64,000 bases of DNA from Flavobacterium sandaracinum (lineage in GTDB: Bacteria; Bacteroidota; Bacteroidia; Flavobacteriales; Flavobacteriaceae). The translations under genes were made by a program, and so were the position numbers. Numbering within the stretch: the stretch's first letter is position 1; the number at the start of each line of letters is the position of its first letter. The stretch is taken from the NCBI RefSeq assembly GCF_004349135.1, contig NZ_SMFN01000009.1, forward strand, positions 1 through 64,000, written 5' to 3'. Positions 28,284 to 37,942 of this stretch are shown here, piece after piece. Below the pieces are notes generated by a model. It had not been told where the DNA came from, did not search any database, and worked only from the letters and a program-made list of their open reading frames with translations.

Positions 28284-29444
28284 TTAAACACGTGAATAAT
28301 TTTTGATGTAAGCTATAATTAATCTCTCCACCTCGTTGTAACTCATTCCAAAGACTCTTTCTAGGACTGATTGAAAATTATCTTTGTTGCAATTGTATAG
28401 TTCCCATATTCCTTTTTGACCGTGTTTTTCAAATACAAATTTACAAATAACCCCTCCAATAACATATAAGATATTATTATCAAACTCATTTCTAAATTGA
28501 AACGTCATTATATCTTCAAAAGTAATTCTATCTTTCTTTTGAAATGATTTAGATACACTTTGTAGAGCTTCCTCAAAAGTTTCATTTGCACTAGGACCTG
28601 CAAGCCAGGTAGCAAGCCCCTCATTAATGATCATAGGACAATGAAGGCGCGGATCTTTTTGATACGGAAACAACATGTGTACAAATTCATGCGGATAATT
28701 TTCAGAACCGTAAGAGGTGAAAATTTCATTTAAAGGCGTCATGGTCTGACCTCCCATGTACGACATCCAATACTCAAAATTATAAAGTCTACCCATCTCG
28801 TCAGAATTTGGCACTAAATAATAAGTAAATGGCTGTATTTTAATCTTAAATTGTTTTGCAATTTTTTCACAGAAAGCAATGGCTTTTTCCGCTTCTTTTT
28901 TATTAAAATTACAGTCTGGATGCACAATGTAATTTATAAATTTATGACGGTATTTTTTCCAGTTTCGAGTGTCATACGAAATTACATTTTCTAATTTAAA
29001 TTCACCTTGTGAGTTTCTGACTGCATACAATTTTGTAATGCAATCCGGTGTAAATTTTTTATATTCCTGATCTGGATTGGCTACTGCAAAAATTGTTTTT
29101 ATCTGGTATCTGTTTACTGCAATACTGTCTATCTGCAGTATTTTAGGAATTTAATATCCCAAGTATTGATTTGACTTGTAATAGTTGAACATTAGATTAG
29201 CTGCTCTGTCAACTCTTAAAATCTTACTTTTTAAATAATATTCCGTTTCCTCTTCTTTCCAATTTGGATTTTTGTAAATACTGTCGGGCCTCGAATTCAA
29301 ATAATTTTTGTACAGTTGGTATACGGCTTTCACAACAACTTTCGAAGTATCAACTCTCGCGGAAATATCAGGGTTAATAGTTTGAGCCTTGCTAGTAAAA
29401 CTAATCATTCCCAATAATAAGTAACAGATAAATAAGTATTTCAT
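28284..29444 (-). pseudogene. HExxH metallopeptidase-like gene with one nonsense codon
   Basis: From ATG 29444 (signal MKYLFICYLLLGMISFTSKA) the frame meets TAA at 29151-29153 and then continues unbroken to 28284, 386 residues in all, the same length as the paralogue at 5355. Alignment with that paralogue puts Tyr at the stop, so a TAT-to-TAA change explains it. The downstream part keeps HEFVHMLF and MIINEGLATWLAGPS, so the zinc site is preserved. An internal start could in principle give a shortened, signal-less protein. Confidence 0.7.
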
Positions 29445-29729
29445 GGTGTTTTTTGGTCTTTTATCTTTGATAACGAAAGTGTATTATGTTTAACTATTTG
29501 AACTTTCGTTCCATATTTATTTAAAAGATGGAAATCTCCAATTGTACGTGTTGGGTTAACTGAGAGGTGGTCTTATTACAACTAAAAACCCTTGACAAAC
29601 GTTGCCTTTGATTCCGTTAAGCATTGCTATCATCTCTTTACTTTATCAAAATTTCTACATTAACAGTAATGCTGGAAACTATTGTTGATTTTCAAGCTTT
29701 AAAAGCAACTAATCGCGTATTCATAAAGC

Positions 29730-30365
29730 TTATTTATTTTCAACTAATAGATACACTAAAAAAAATTCAGAAATTTTATAGGTCTTATACCATTCTTTCA
29801 CATCAATAGTACCCTTTGAAACTTCGCAATATCCTAAATCACCTTTTCCAGGATCATTATTTGGTGGTGTTATTAACCCAATCTGCGTCTCTTTACCAAT
29901 CTGAAAATCAATTTTTCCGTCACCGCCAGTTACTTCACGAAGTAAAAATGTACCGTCATCAAAACTTTTGTTTATTTCAAAAATCTGCTTGTTAAAAAAA
30001 TTTGAAAAGAAAAAGGCAATTTTCTCCTTATTCAAAATGTGCTGTGTAATAATAGAAAATTTAAATTCTTTTCCAATTTTGGGAAGTCCTTCCACTCTAG
30101 TATCAATCACGACTTTATCTTTTTCAATTTTCCCGTTCTTATACTTGCGTATTATAATCTTGAAGTGTTTATCCATTAATTTTGTAGTATTTGAAAAACT
30201 AATATTTAATTTTTCAATTCCTTGAAAAGTCTCCATTACAAATTCTTTTGAACCAAATGTTGCATGATCATAAGCTGAAATCATTTTAATTTCATTGTCT
30301 TCAACAAACTGACTGTAGCAGGAAAAGGTCAGAAAGAACAAGGCTGTTTGTAGTATTCTCATCAT
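29730..30365 (-). CDS. Secreted hypothetical protein
   Basis: The 211-residue product has an N-terminal signal (MMRILQTALFFLTFSCYSQ; start at either Met, and a lipobox Cys is possible at residue 16). The body is beta-rich with Gly-rich turns (TGGDGKIDFQIG, NNDPGKGDLGYCEVSKG). No known domain is visible. It stands alone, with gene-less DNA on its 5' side. Confidence 0.55.
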   Translation of the reverse strand: MMRILQTALFFLTFSCYSQFVEDNEIKMISAYDHATFGSKEFVMETFQGIEKLNISFSNTTKLMDKHFKIIIRKYKNGKIEKDKVVIDTRVEGLPKIGKEFKFSIITQHILNKEKIAFFFSNFFNKQIFEINKSFDDGTFLLREVTGGDGKIDFQIGKETQIGLITPPNNDPGKGDLGYCEVSKGTIDVKEWYKTYKISEFFLVYLLVENK

Positions 30366-31125
30366 TTTTTAATTTTTTAATGCGTACGTGTTGTTTTAGG
30401 TCACCCTACTATTGTAATTATTTTATTTTTTTACTTTAATCTCTTGCCAGATTATTACTCCGCTTTTATCTTTTGTTTGTAAAAGATAGATTCTTTTATT
30501 GAAAACTAAAGTATTTTGTTTTTAACAGACAGTATTCTTTTCTAACCTATTCGTAGGAATTGCAAGGGATAAATCTTCATTTTGTATAAGGCAGCAACCC
30601 TAATTGGATAGGCTATTTTTTTACTGCTTGTTTTTAAAATTTGCTATTTGTTGCTCCCACAGTGTTGGTATAAAAGCGTTCAAACTTCCCATTTACCGTT
30701 AAGCAACGAGTAAATATATGGGATTTAAACTTACAATTAAAATTCTTTGTGAAAAATTGGTTAATGGCTCTTAAAAAAAAGGCAATTACTGAAAAGCGTT
30801 AAAAACCGCTTTTAGAGCTACCAAATGACAAGCCAAACTTCCACATACTGTTTTACTAGATTTTCATCCACCAAGGTAAAAATCGATTGCAGCTTGTAGG
30901 CTAAAAAAATCAATCACTATTTTTCTCAACGCTAAGGGCAAAGTTTAATCATAATATACGCTGACGATAGGGACCTATTAGCCCGGTATTGATAATTTTC
31001 GAATAGGAAACCCATAATAAATCCAAAAGCTAAAGTCAAAAATTTAAAGTCTCTACCCATCAAAAACAATATTCTAAATAAAAGTTAAAATACTTATTAT
31101 CAATTTATTATTGTTTTATTAGTTA
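30366..31125. other. Gene-less stretch
   Basis: No open frame with coding character is visible on either strand. Several AT-rich segments could hold promoters, but nothing specific stands out until the candidate small RNA promoter at 31126. Confidence 0.5.
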
Positions 31126-31277
31126 TATCTTTGAGTGTGGTTTTGATTGATCACTTGAGTAAAACCATCTGAGAAGAGAAGCTTATTCAAATAGTTATTT
31201 CATACTTAACGGCATGATTTGATAAATGGTGAATCAAAATCTACAATCGGAGGCCCTTTAAAAGGCCTCCTTTTTTT
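31126..31277 (+). ncRNA. Candidate small RNA with promoter and terminator
   Basis: TATCTTTG at 31126-31133 is a perfect Bacteroidota -7 element. About 115 bp later GGAGGCC (31249-31255) and GGCCTCC (31264-31270) form a 7-bp GC-rich hairpin followed by seven T (31271-31277), a standard intrinsic terminator. No convincing open frame lies between, so a transcript of ~135 nt is inferred. I do not recognise an RNA family. Confidence 0.5.
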
Positions 31278-31490
31278 GCTATATCCTATTCGTCAGATTT
31301 AATTGCTGAGGTACTATAGATTTTTCGAGACTACAAAATAGAATTAGATAAATAATGTACGTTCTTCGGGTCTCTGCTATTATCAAAAAAAGCTGGCCTC
31401 CCCTATTTACTTCGCAGCTGGATAACTCCTCTGAACTATTTTTTGCATAAAGTCTAATGAAAGTAATACGTAAGTCACAAGTACTCACTT

Positions 31491-31997
31491 TTACTTGTCT
31501 TCGTCAACAATTAGTTTCAACGAATTGATGTAATCCGTATCAAATTCAATCACTCTAATTTTCTTGGGCTTGAAACTCATTTCACCGTCAAACTGTCCTT
31601 CTGTTCCTAAAAAATCGATGACAAGTTCTTCTTCATTTAGCTCTATGAGTTTACCTAAATAAACCGCTTTGTCAGACTTAGTCGCAATTTGAAAAATAGT
31701 ATACTTACTGGCTAAAAAGTGGATGATGGAGGACAAATCCTGTAGCGGAATTATTTCTTCGGCACTTGTTTTTAACCCTTTAAATTTAATTACCCTTTCG
31801 GTGAATTCATGATCTTTGTCCTGAATAATGGCCTTCACATTTTTATTTTTCAAGATCGTGTAGCCATCAATTATAAAATCGACCGGATTATTTTTCAGTA
31901 AAATCCAATCTTCCGTCCAATCAATTAGAAAACCACTAAAATTTTCTTTTTTGTCTTCAAATTGTATTGTAATTAATTGACGTATGTATTTTTCCAT
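31491..31997 (-). CDS. Hypothetical cytoplasmic protein
   Basis: The 168-residue product has no signal or membrane segment. The N-terminal ~50 residues (IQFEDKKENFSGFLIDWTED, then WILLKNN) have a beta-strand pattern a little like Sm-like or PRC-like barrels, which is only a visual impression, and a similar pattern recurs near residue 115 (KAVYLGKLIELNEEELVIDF). Codon use looks like that of the cas genes and not the cassettes. It lies upstream of the CRISPR locus in the opposite orientation. Confidence 0.55.
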   Translation of the reverse strand: MEKYIRQLITIQFEDKKENFSGFLIDWTEDWILLKNNPVDFIIDGYTILKNKNVKAIIQDKDHEFTERVIKFKGLKTSAEEIIPLQDLSSIIHFLASKYTIFQIATKSDKAVYLGKLIELNEEELVIDFLGTEGQFDGEMSFKPKKIRVIEFDTDYINSLKLIVDEDK

Positions 31998-32340
31998 TTT
32001 ATAATTTACAGTTTAAAAAAGGATTTTTTTAGGTGAAAGTTACACAAAGATACAAGGTAAAAAGCAATCAATAAAACTAAAATGAATCGAAAGTAAAAGT
32101 ATTAGATTTATTCAATAATTAAAATTATTTTAAAAAAGAGTTACATGTTAGCTGCTAAAAGGAAAAAAATCAAGAAGTATTATCTATCACCGTTAGAAAC
32201 ATAGAAACAATAGTACGTGATACTGTCGTGGTAAATTTAGATTCATTAAATTAATAATAGTTGATAGGCAAAAGACTTTATTTGATTTTGTGCATTATCG
32301 TCTATAAAGATATTGACCGTAAAAAACTGAGTTAAATCTC

Positions 32341-32430
32341 AATAAAAAAGCGACCCTTGTGGGGCCGCTTTGAATGTTTTCACAACGGAATAATCCTTAT
32401 TGTGAATTGCTTCAAAATTGTAATGCAATG
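32341..32430 (-). ncRNA. tracrRNA of the II-C CRISPR system
   Basis: On the minus strand, the anti-repeat (32399-32422, ACAATTTTGAAGCAATTCAC near its start) is complementary to the first half of the CRISPR repeat in crRNA sense, with one bulge. It is followed by AATAAGGATTATTCCG, a nexus-like hairpin, and by GCGGCCCCACAAGGGTCGC with a run of T (32343-32348) as terminator. This matches the usual layout of II-C tracrRNAs. A promoter-like TATCATTG lies just upstream, near 32427-32434. It lies upstream of cas9 in the opposite orientation. Confidence 0.85.
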
Positions 32431-32475
32431 ATACAACAAAAGTTTTGATATTCGTTTACGGTTTCCCGTAAGGAT

Positions 32476-32501
32476 GCTAATTTTCTTATATTTATATTAG
32501 C
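32476..32501. promoter_or_regulatory. Imperfect inverted repeat ahead of cas9
   Basis: GCTAATTTTC and the inverted ATATTAGC around 32476-32501 frame an AT-rich centre, 45-70 bp before the cas9 start and between the tracrRNA and cas9 transcription units. It may be an operator or part of the divergent promoters; nothing in the sequence decides. Confidence 0.35.
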
Positions 32502-32545
32502 ACTTATTTTTATAATGCAATGGACTTAAGTACAAAATACATACA

Positions 32546-35500
32546 ATGAAAAAAATATTAGGATTGGATTTAGGAACTACATCTATTGGATGGTCTTTTA
32601 TTAATGAAGCTGAAAATGATAATGAAACATCATCAATAATAAATACCGGCGTTCGCATTGTTCCTCTTACAACAGACGAAGAAGCCGATTTTAAAAAAGG
32701 CAATACGATTTCTATTAATGCCGATAGAACTTTAAAACGAGGTGCGAGAAGAGGTTTACAACGTTTCAAACAAAGAAGAGATGCATTATTGGAATCTTTT
32801 AATAAAATAAAGTTTATTTCTTCCACTTTTATTTATGCAGAAACAGGAAAAGAAACTACTTTTTCATCATATAGGTTAAGAGCTAAATCAGCAACGGAGG
32901 CCGTTACTAAAGAAGAATTTGTAAAAGTTCTTTTGATGCTGAATAAAAAGCGAGGTTATAAAAGCAGTAGAAAAGCAAAAACAGCCGAGGAGGGAGAAGC
33001 AATTGATGGAATGGCAATTGCTACCGCACTTTTCGAAAATAATCTCACTCCAGGGCAATGGGTTTATAATTCCTTGTTAAATGGCGGAAAATACATTCCT
33101 GATTTCTATCGTTCCGATTTGCAAAAAGAATTAGAAAAAATCGTGCATTTTCAGAAACAATTCCATCCTGAAAGTATAAATAGCAAATTACTTGAAGATA
33201 TTCGGGGGAAATCAAGGACGCAAACTTCTCAACATTTTAATAAAATATTAAAAATAGAACTTACTGAAAATAAAGGCTCACGAGAAGAAACCAAATTGCA
33301 ACATTACAAATGGAGAAACGATGCTTTGGCAAATGAACTTGATTTAAAAGTTATTGCATTTATCATTACTGAAATCAACAATCAAATAAATCAGTCAAGC
33401 GGTTATCTTGGAGCTATCAGTGACCGCAGTAAAGAGCTATATTTCAACAAGGAAACTGTTGGACAATTTCAATACAAACAACTCCAAAACAACACACATT
33501 CTAAACTAAAAAACCAAGTTTTTTACCGCCAAGATTATTTAGATGAATTTGAAAAAATCTGGGAAACTCAAGCCAAATATCATCCTGAATTAAACGATAA
33601 GCTAAAATCAGAAGTTAGAGATATTACCATTTTTTATCAAAGAAAATTGAAATCTCAGAAACATTTGATTAGCCATTGTGAATTTGAAAAAGGACATAAA
33701 GCTATTCCAAAATCATCTCCTTTATTTCAAGAATTCAGAATTTGGCAAAACTTGAATAATATTGTCGTTAAAAACGAAACTACTAAAGAACCCCATTTGT
33801 TAAGTGAAGAATTAAAAAAACAAATTGCCGAAGTACTTCAGTTTAAAGATGGAATGACTGACATCCAACTGATGGATTTTTGCGAATTGAAAAAAGGCAG
33901 CCATTCCGTTAATTTCAAAAAAATAGAAGGAAACAGAACAAATACGGTACTTTACAAAGCTTTTGAAAAATTACTTGAAGTTGAAGGTTATGAAATGGAT
34001 TTCTCAAAGATGAGCTCTTTTGAGATTAAAGAAGCTATTGTAAAAATATTTGAAAATTTAAATATCAATACCAATATACTCGATTTTGATCCAACCATTC
34101 AGGGAAATGAATTTGATAAACAGCCCTATTACCAATTGTGGCATTTACTGTACTCCTCGGAAGAGGATGAAACCTTGAAAAAAAGTTTAATGAGCAAATT
34201 TAATTTTAAAGAAAATCACGTTCCTTTTCTTTTAAATATAAATCTTCAAGCCGATTACGGTAGTTTGAGTGCAAAAGCAATCAAAAAAGTATTGCCTCAT
34301 TTAATGGATGGACAAATTTATGACCAAGCTTGTTTCCTTTCAGGTTATAATCATTCCTCATCATTAACTAAAGAAGCGAATGACATTAGAATTCTAAAAG
34401 ATACCCTAGAATTACTAAAGAAAAACAGTTTGCGAAATCCAGTGGTAGAGAAAATCCTTAATCAAATGATTAACGTGATTAATGCCATAATTGCAGACCC
34501 AACAATGGGAAAACCAGATGAAATTCGTGTGGAATTAGCTCGTGAGCTAAAAAACAACAACGAACAACGTAGTGAAATGACTAAGGCTATTAATAAAAGT
34601 ACAGCCGAACACGAACTAATTAGAAAATTATTACATACAGAATTTGGAATCCATCGTGTAACCAGAAACGACATTATTCGTTATAAACTTTGGAAAGAAT
34701 CAGATGGGATTTCACTTTATACTGGAAAACCTATTGAGCCATCCAAATTATTTTCTAAAGAATATGATATTGAACATATAATTCCAAAATCGCGCTTGTT
34801 TGACGATAGTTTTTCTAACAAAACAATTTGTGAACGTCAGTTGAATATTGACAAAAGCAATAAAACAGCCTATTCTTTTTTAAAAGACAAATTATCTCCT
34901 GAAGATTTTGACCAATTCGAAAAAAGAGTAAAAAGTTTATTTGGTAAAATAAGTAGAACGAAGCAGAATAAACTTTTGATGGCAGACAGCGATATTCCTG
35001 AAGGCTTTATTGACCGACAATTAAGAGAAACACAATATATAGCCAAAAAAGCCAAAGAAATCCTTTTGGAGGTTTCTAGAAATGTAACCTCAACGATTGG
35101 AAGCGTAACCGACAAATTACGTGAAGATTGGGAACTTGTTGAAGTGATGAAAGAGCTGAATTGGGACAAATATCATAAACTGGGATTAACAAAAGAGGAA
35201 GAAGGTAAAAACGGAGAACGTTTATACAAAATATTGGATTGGACTAAACGAAACGACCATCGCCATCACGCCATGGATGCCATAACGGTTGCATTTACTA
35301 AACCCGCTTATATTCAATATCTAAATAATCTGAATGCACGGGATATAAATACTAAAAAAGGAAGCTCTATTTTAGGGATCGAATCTAAATATTTAAAAAG
35401 AGACAAAAATAATAAATTGCGTTTTATAGCTCCTATGAAAAACTTTAGGGAAGAAGCTAAAAAGCAACTTGAAAGTATTTTGATTTCCTACAAAGCCAAA

Positions 35501-36586
35501 AACAAAGTAGTTACCAATAATAAAAACAGAACAAAAATTAAAGGTGGTTGGGCAGAACCTAAAACTCAACTCACACCTCGTGGACAATTACATAAAGAAA
35601 CCGTTTACGGAAAACTGCAACTATACGCAACAAAAGAGGAAAAAGTTAGTGCCAGTTTCACAGCTGAATATATCAGTAAAGTAGCAAAAAAACAATATCG
35701 TGAAGCATTATTGGTTCGATTATTTGAAAACAGTGACGATCCGAAAAAAGCTTTCACAGGGAAAAATGCCCTGACTAAAAATCCTATTTATTTGGATCCA
35801 GAAAACACAGAAGTAGTACCTGAAAAAGTTAAAATGGTTAGGTTTGAAGATAATTATACCATTAGAAAAGATATTACTCCCGATTTAAAAATCGACAAAG
35901 TTATTGACATTGGATTAAAAACTATTCTTCAAAATCGTTTGAACGAATATAACAATGATCCTAAAAAAGCTTTTGTCAATTTAGATGAAAATCCTATTTG
36001 GCAAAACAAAGAAAAAGGAATAGCCATAAAAAGAGTAACTATTAGTGGCGTGAGTAATGCACAAGCGTTACATACTAAAAAAGATCATTTTGGAAATGAA
36101 ATTTTTGACGAAAAAGGCAATCCAATTCCAGTAGATTTTGTCAGTACTGGAAACAACCATCATGTAGCAATTTACAAAGATGGGAAAGGAAATTTACAAG
36201 AAGAAGTAGTTTCTTTTTATGATGCTGTAGTTCGTCAGAACTTAGGATTATCTATTATCAATAAAAATCATGCACACGGTTGGGAATTTATGTTTACTAT
36301 GAAGCAAAATGAGTTTTTTATATTTCCGACGGATTCTTTTAATCCTCAAGAGATTGATTTAAAAAACCCAAATAACTATTATTTGATTAGTCCCAATATA
36401 TTTAGAGTTCAGAAAATTGCAACTAAAAATTATATGTTTAGACATCATTTAGAGACTATCATTGAAGAGAAAAACGAATTAAAAGATATAACGTATAGAA
36501 ATATTAGAAGTACCTCTCCTTTATCAGGAATTGTTAAAGTTAGAATTAATCATTTAGGTAAAATTGTTCAACTTGGAGAATATTAA
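32546..36586 (+). CDS. cas9: CRISPR-associated endonuclease Cas9, type II-C
   Basis: The 1346-residue protein is complete. It has RuvC-I with Asp8 in GLDLGTTSIGW, the Arg-rich bridge helix (RGARRGLQRFKQRRDALL), RuvC-II with Glu in IRVELARELK (~residue 660), HNH with the catalytic His744 in YDIEHIIPKSR, and RuvC-III with NDHRHHAMDA (~residue 907). All catalytic residues are present, so it should be an active RNA-guided DNA nuclease. Absence of cas4 and csn2 and the size fit the Bacteroidota II-C group. It lies 2 bp ahead of cas1 in one operon, with the tracrRNA upstream on the other strand. Confidence 0.97.
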   Translation: MKKILGLDLGTTSIGWSFINEAENDNETSSIINTGVRIVPLTTDEEADFKKGNTISINADRTLKRGARRGLQRFKQRRDALLESFNKIKFISSTFIYAETGKETTFSSYRLRAKSATEAVTKEEFVKVLLMLNKKRGYKSSRKAKTAEEGEAIDGMAIATALFENNLTPGQWVYNSLLNGGKYIPDFYRSDLQKELEKIVHFQKQFHPESINSKLLEDIRGKSRTQTSQHFNKILKIELTENKGSREETKLQHYKWRNDALANELDLKVIAFIITEINNQINQSSGYLGAISDRSKELYFNKETVGQFQYKQLQNNTHSKLKNQVFYRQDYLDEFEKIWETQAKYHPELNDKLKSEVRDITIFYQRKLKSQKHLISHCEFEKGHKAIPKSSPLFQEFRIWQNLNNIVVKNETTKEPHLLSEELKKQIAEVLQFKDGMTDIQLMDFCELKKGSHSVNFKKIEGNRTNTVLYKAFEKLLEVEGYEMDFSKMSSFEIKEAIVKIFENLNINTNILDFDPTIQGNEFDKQPYYQLWHLLYSSEEDETLKKSLMSKFNFKENHVPFLLNINLQADYGSLSAKAIKKVLPHLMDGQIYDQACFLSGYNHSSSLTKEANDIRILKDTLELLKKNSLRNPVVEKILNQMINVINAIIADPTMGKPDEIRVELARELKNNNEQRSEMTKAINKSTAEHELIRKLLHTEFGIHRVTRNDIIRYKLWKESDGISLYTGKPIEPSKLFSKEYDIEHIIPKSRLFDDSFSNKTICERQLNIDKSNKTAYSFLKDKLSPEDFDQFEKRVKSLFGKISRTKQNKLLMADSDIPEGFIDRQLRETQYIAKKAKEILLEVSRNVTSTIGSVTDKLREDWELVEVMKELNWDKYHKLGLTKEEEGKNGERLYKILDWTKRNDHRHHAMDAITVAFTKPAYIQYLNNLNARDINTKKGSSILGIESKYLKRDKNNKLRFIAPMKNFREEAKKQLESILISYKAKNKVVTNNKNRTKIKGGWAEPKTQLTPRGQLHKETVYGKLQLYATKEEKVSASFTAEYISKVAKKQYREALLVRLFENSDDPKKAFTGKNALTKNPIYLDPENTEVVPEKVKMVRFEDNYTIRKDITPDLKIDKVIDIGLKTILQNRLNEYNNDPKKAFVNLDENPIWQNKEKGIAIKRVTISGVSNAQALHTKKDHFGNEIFDEKGNPIPVDFVSTGNNHHVAIYKDGKGNLQEEVVSFYDAVVRQNLGLSIINKNHAHGWEFMFTMKQNEFFIFPTDSFNPQEIDLKNPNNYYLISPNIFRVQKIATKNYMFRHHLETIIEEKNELKDITYRNIRSTSPLSGIVKVRINHLGKIVQLGEY

Positions 36587-36588
36587 TT

Positions 36589-37485
36589 ATGATAAAAAGA
36601 ACCCTTTTCTTTGGCAATCCTGCTTATTTGAGCACTAAAAATGAGCAAATAGTAATCTCTTATCCTGACAAGGAACACGAAACAAAAACAGTGGCTATTG
36701 AAGATATTGGTGTTATCGTTCTGGAAAATCAACAAATCACGATTACTAATGGATTATTAGAAAAACTAATTCACAACAATGTAGCATTAATCAATTGCGA
36801 CCAATATCACCTGCCTATTGGTTTGCTAATGCCCCTCAACGGACATACCGAACAAAGCGAACGGTTCAAAAACCAAATTAATGCTTCTGCTCCACTCAAA
36901 AAGAATCTGTGGCAGCAAACCATTAGTTCCAAAATTATGAACCAAGCTGGAATATTGAAAGAAAAAGGAATCCCGTGCCGAAAAATGGAGCTTTGGGCAA
37001 AAGAAGTTACTTCGGGAGATGCACTCAATCACGAATCCAGAGCTGCAGTATATTATTGGCCAAACCTCATCAAAATAGAAAATTTTACTAGAGGACAAAA
37101 AGGAATCGCCCCTAATAATCTGTTGAATTATGGTTATGCCATTCTAAGGGCTATTACCGCACGAGCTATTGTTAGTTCTGGGATGCTGCCCACTTTAGGC
37201 ATTTTTCATCGCAACAAATACAATGCGTATTGCCTTGCTGATGATATTATGGAACCGTATCGCCCGTATGTAGATTTGATTGTATGCCATATCATGGAAA
37301 CTGAAGATACTTTTGAAGAATTGACCATTGACATTAAAAAACAATTATTGAGTATAGCCAGTATAGATGTTTTTATTGACGGAAAAAACAGTCCATTGAT
37401 GGTGGCCATGAGCAGAACCACACATTCCTTACACGAATGTTTTGAGGGAACGGCAAGGAAAATTTTATACCCCGTTTATGTATGA
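36589..37485 (+). CDS. cas1: CRISPR integrase Cas1
   Basis: The 298-residue protein has the Cas1 fold features: an N-terminal beta domain ([20 protein letters not shown]), the [20 protein letters not shown] segment with its metal-binding His, and [18 protein letters not shown] carrying the acidic residue. A Glu in [12 protein letters not shown] completes the usual metal site. It forms the spacer-integration complex with Cas2. Its stop overlaps the Cas2 start by 8 bp. Confidence 0.96.
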   Translation: MIKRTLFFGNPAYLSTKNEQIVISYPDKEHETKTVAIEDIGVIVLENQQITITNGLLEKLIHNNVALINCDQYHLPIGLLMPLNGHTEQSERFKNQINASAPLKKNLWQQTISSKIMNQAGILKEKGIPCRKMELWAKEVTSGDALNHESRAAVYYWPNLIKIENFTRGQKGIAPNNLLNYGYAILRAITARAIVSSGMLPTLGIFHRNKYNAYCLADDIMEPYRPYVDLIVCHIMETEDTFEELTIDIKKQLLSIASIDVFIDGKNSPLMVAMSRTTHSLHECFEGTARKILYPVYV

Positions 37486-37825
37486 TGAACATTACACCCG
37501 TTTAAATCAATATAGAAGTTTGTGGATATTAGTATTTTTTGATCTTCCTACGGAAACGCGCAAAGAGCGCAAAATAGCCAGTACATTTCGTAAGAAATTA
37601 TTAGACGACGGCTTTTCTATGTTTCAATTTTCGATCTATATGCGATTTTGTGCCAGCAGGGAAAATGCGGAAGTACACACTAAAAGAATAAAAAATAACT
37701 TACCCGAACACGGCAAAATTGGCGTCATGCAAATAACCGATAAACAATTTGGGATGATGGAGCTTTTTTATGGAAAAAAATTGGTAGAAACAGACAAACC
37801 TTCGCAACAATTAGAGTTGTTTTAA
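37478..37825 (+). CDS. cas2: CRISPR-associated Cas2
   Basis: I place the start at ATG 37478 ([16 protein letters not shown]), overlapping the cas1 stop as ATGTATGA; an upstream in-frame start would overlap cas1 further and add residues from its frame. The 115-residue protein has the ferredoxin-like Cas2 pattern with [14 protein letters not shown] (Asp in the first strand) and a C-terminal QQLELF. It pairs with Cas1 in spacer acquisition. Confidence 0.93.
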   Translation: MYDEHYTRLNQYRSLWILVFFDLPTETRKERKIASTFRKKLLDDGFSMFQFSIYMRFCASRENAEVHTKRIKNNLPEHGKIGVMQITDKQFGMMELFYGKKLVETDKPSQQLELF

Positions 37826-37942
37826 TCTAACAGGATTAGAAAAAAGTATAACTCACTGTACAACAACATATAAACACTTCTTTTTTTTAATTTCAAAACA
37901 AACCCATAACTGCCAACATATCAAACGATTAGGTCGAGGTAT
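37826..37942 (+). promoter_or_regulatory. cas2-to-array intergenic (possible adaptation leader)
   Basis: This 117-bp AT-rich stretch separates cas2 from the first repeat and contains CTAACAGGATTAG. As the cas-proximal flank next to perfect repeats, it is the likelier end for spacer addition, because the degenerate terminal repeat is at the far end (41355-41400). Confidence 0.4.

Noticed and set aside
4814..29153. Recoding of TAG or TAA as sense codons
   Set aside because: Both codons end intact genes elsewhere in the window, for example TAA for cas9 and TAG for the truncated HTH gene, and the interrupted genes use both.
31126..31277. The hairpin unit as the tracrRNA
   Set aside because: It has no match to the CRISPR repeat; the true anti-repeat is at 32399-32422.
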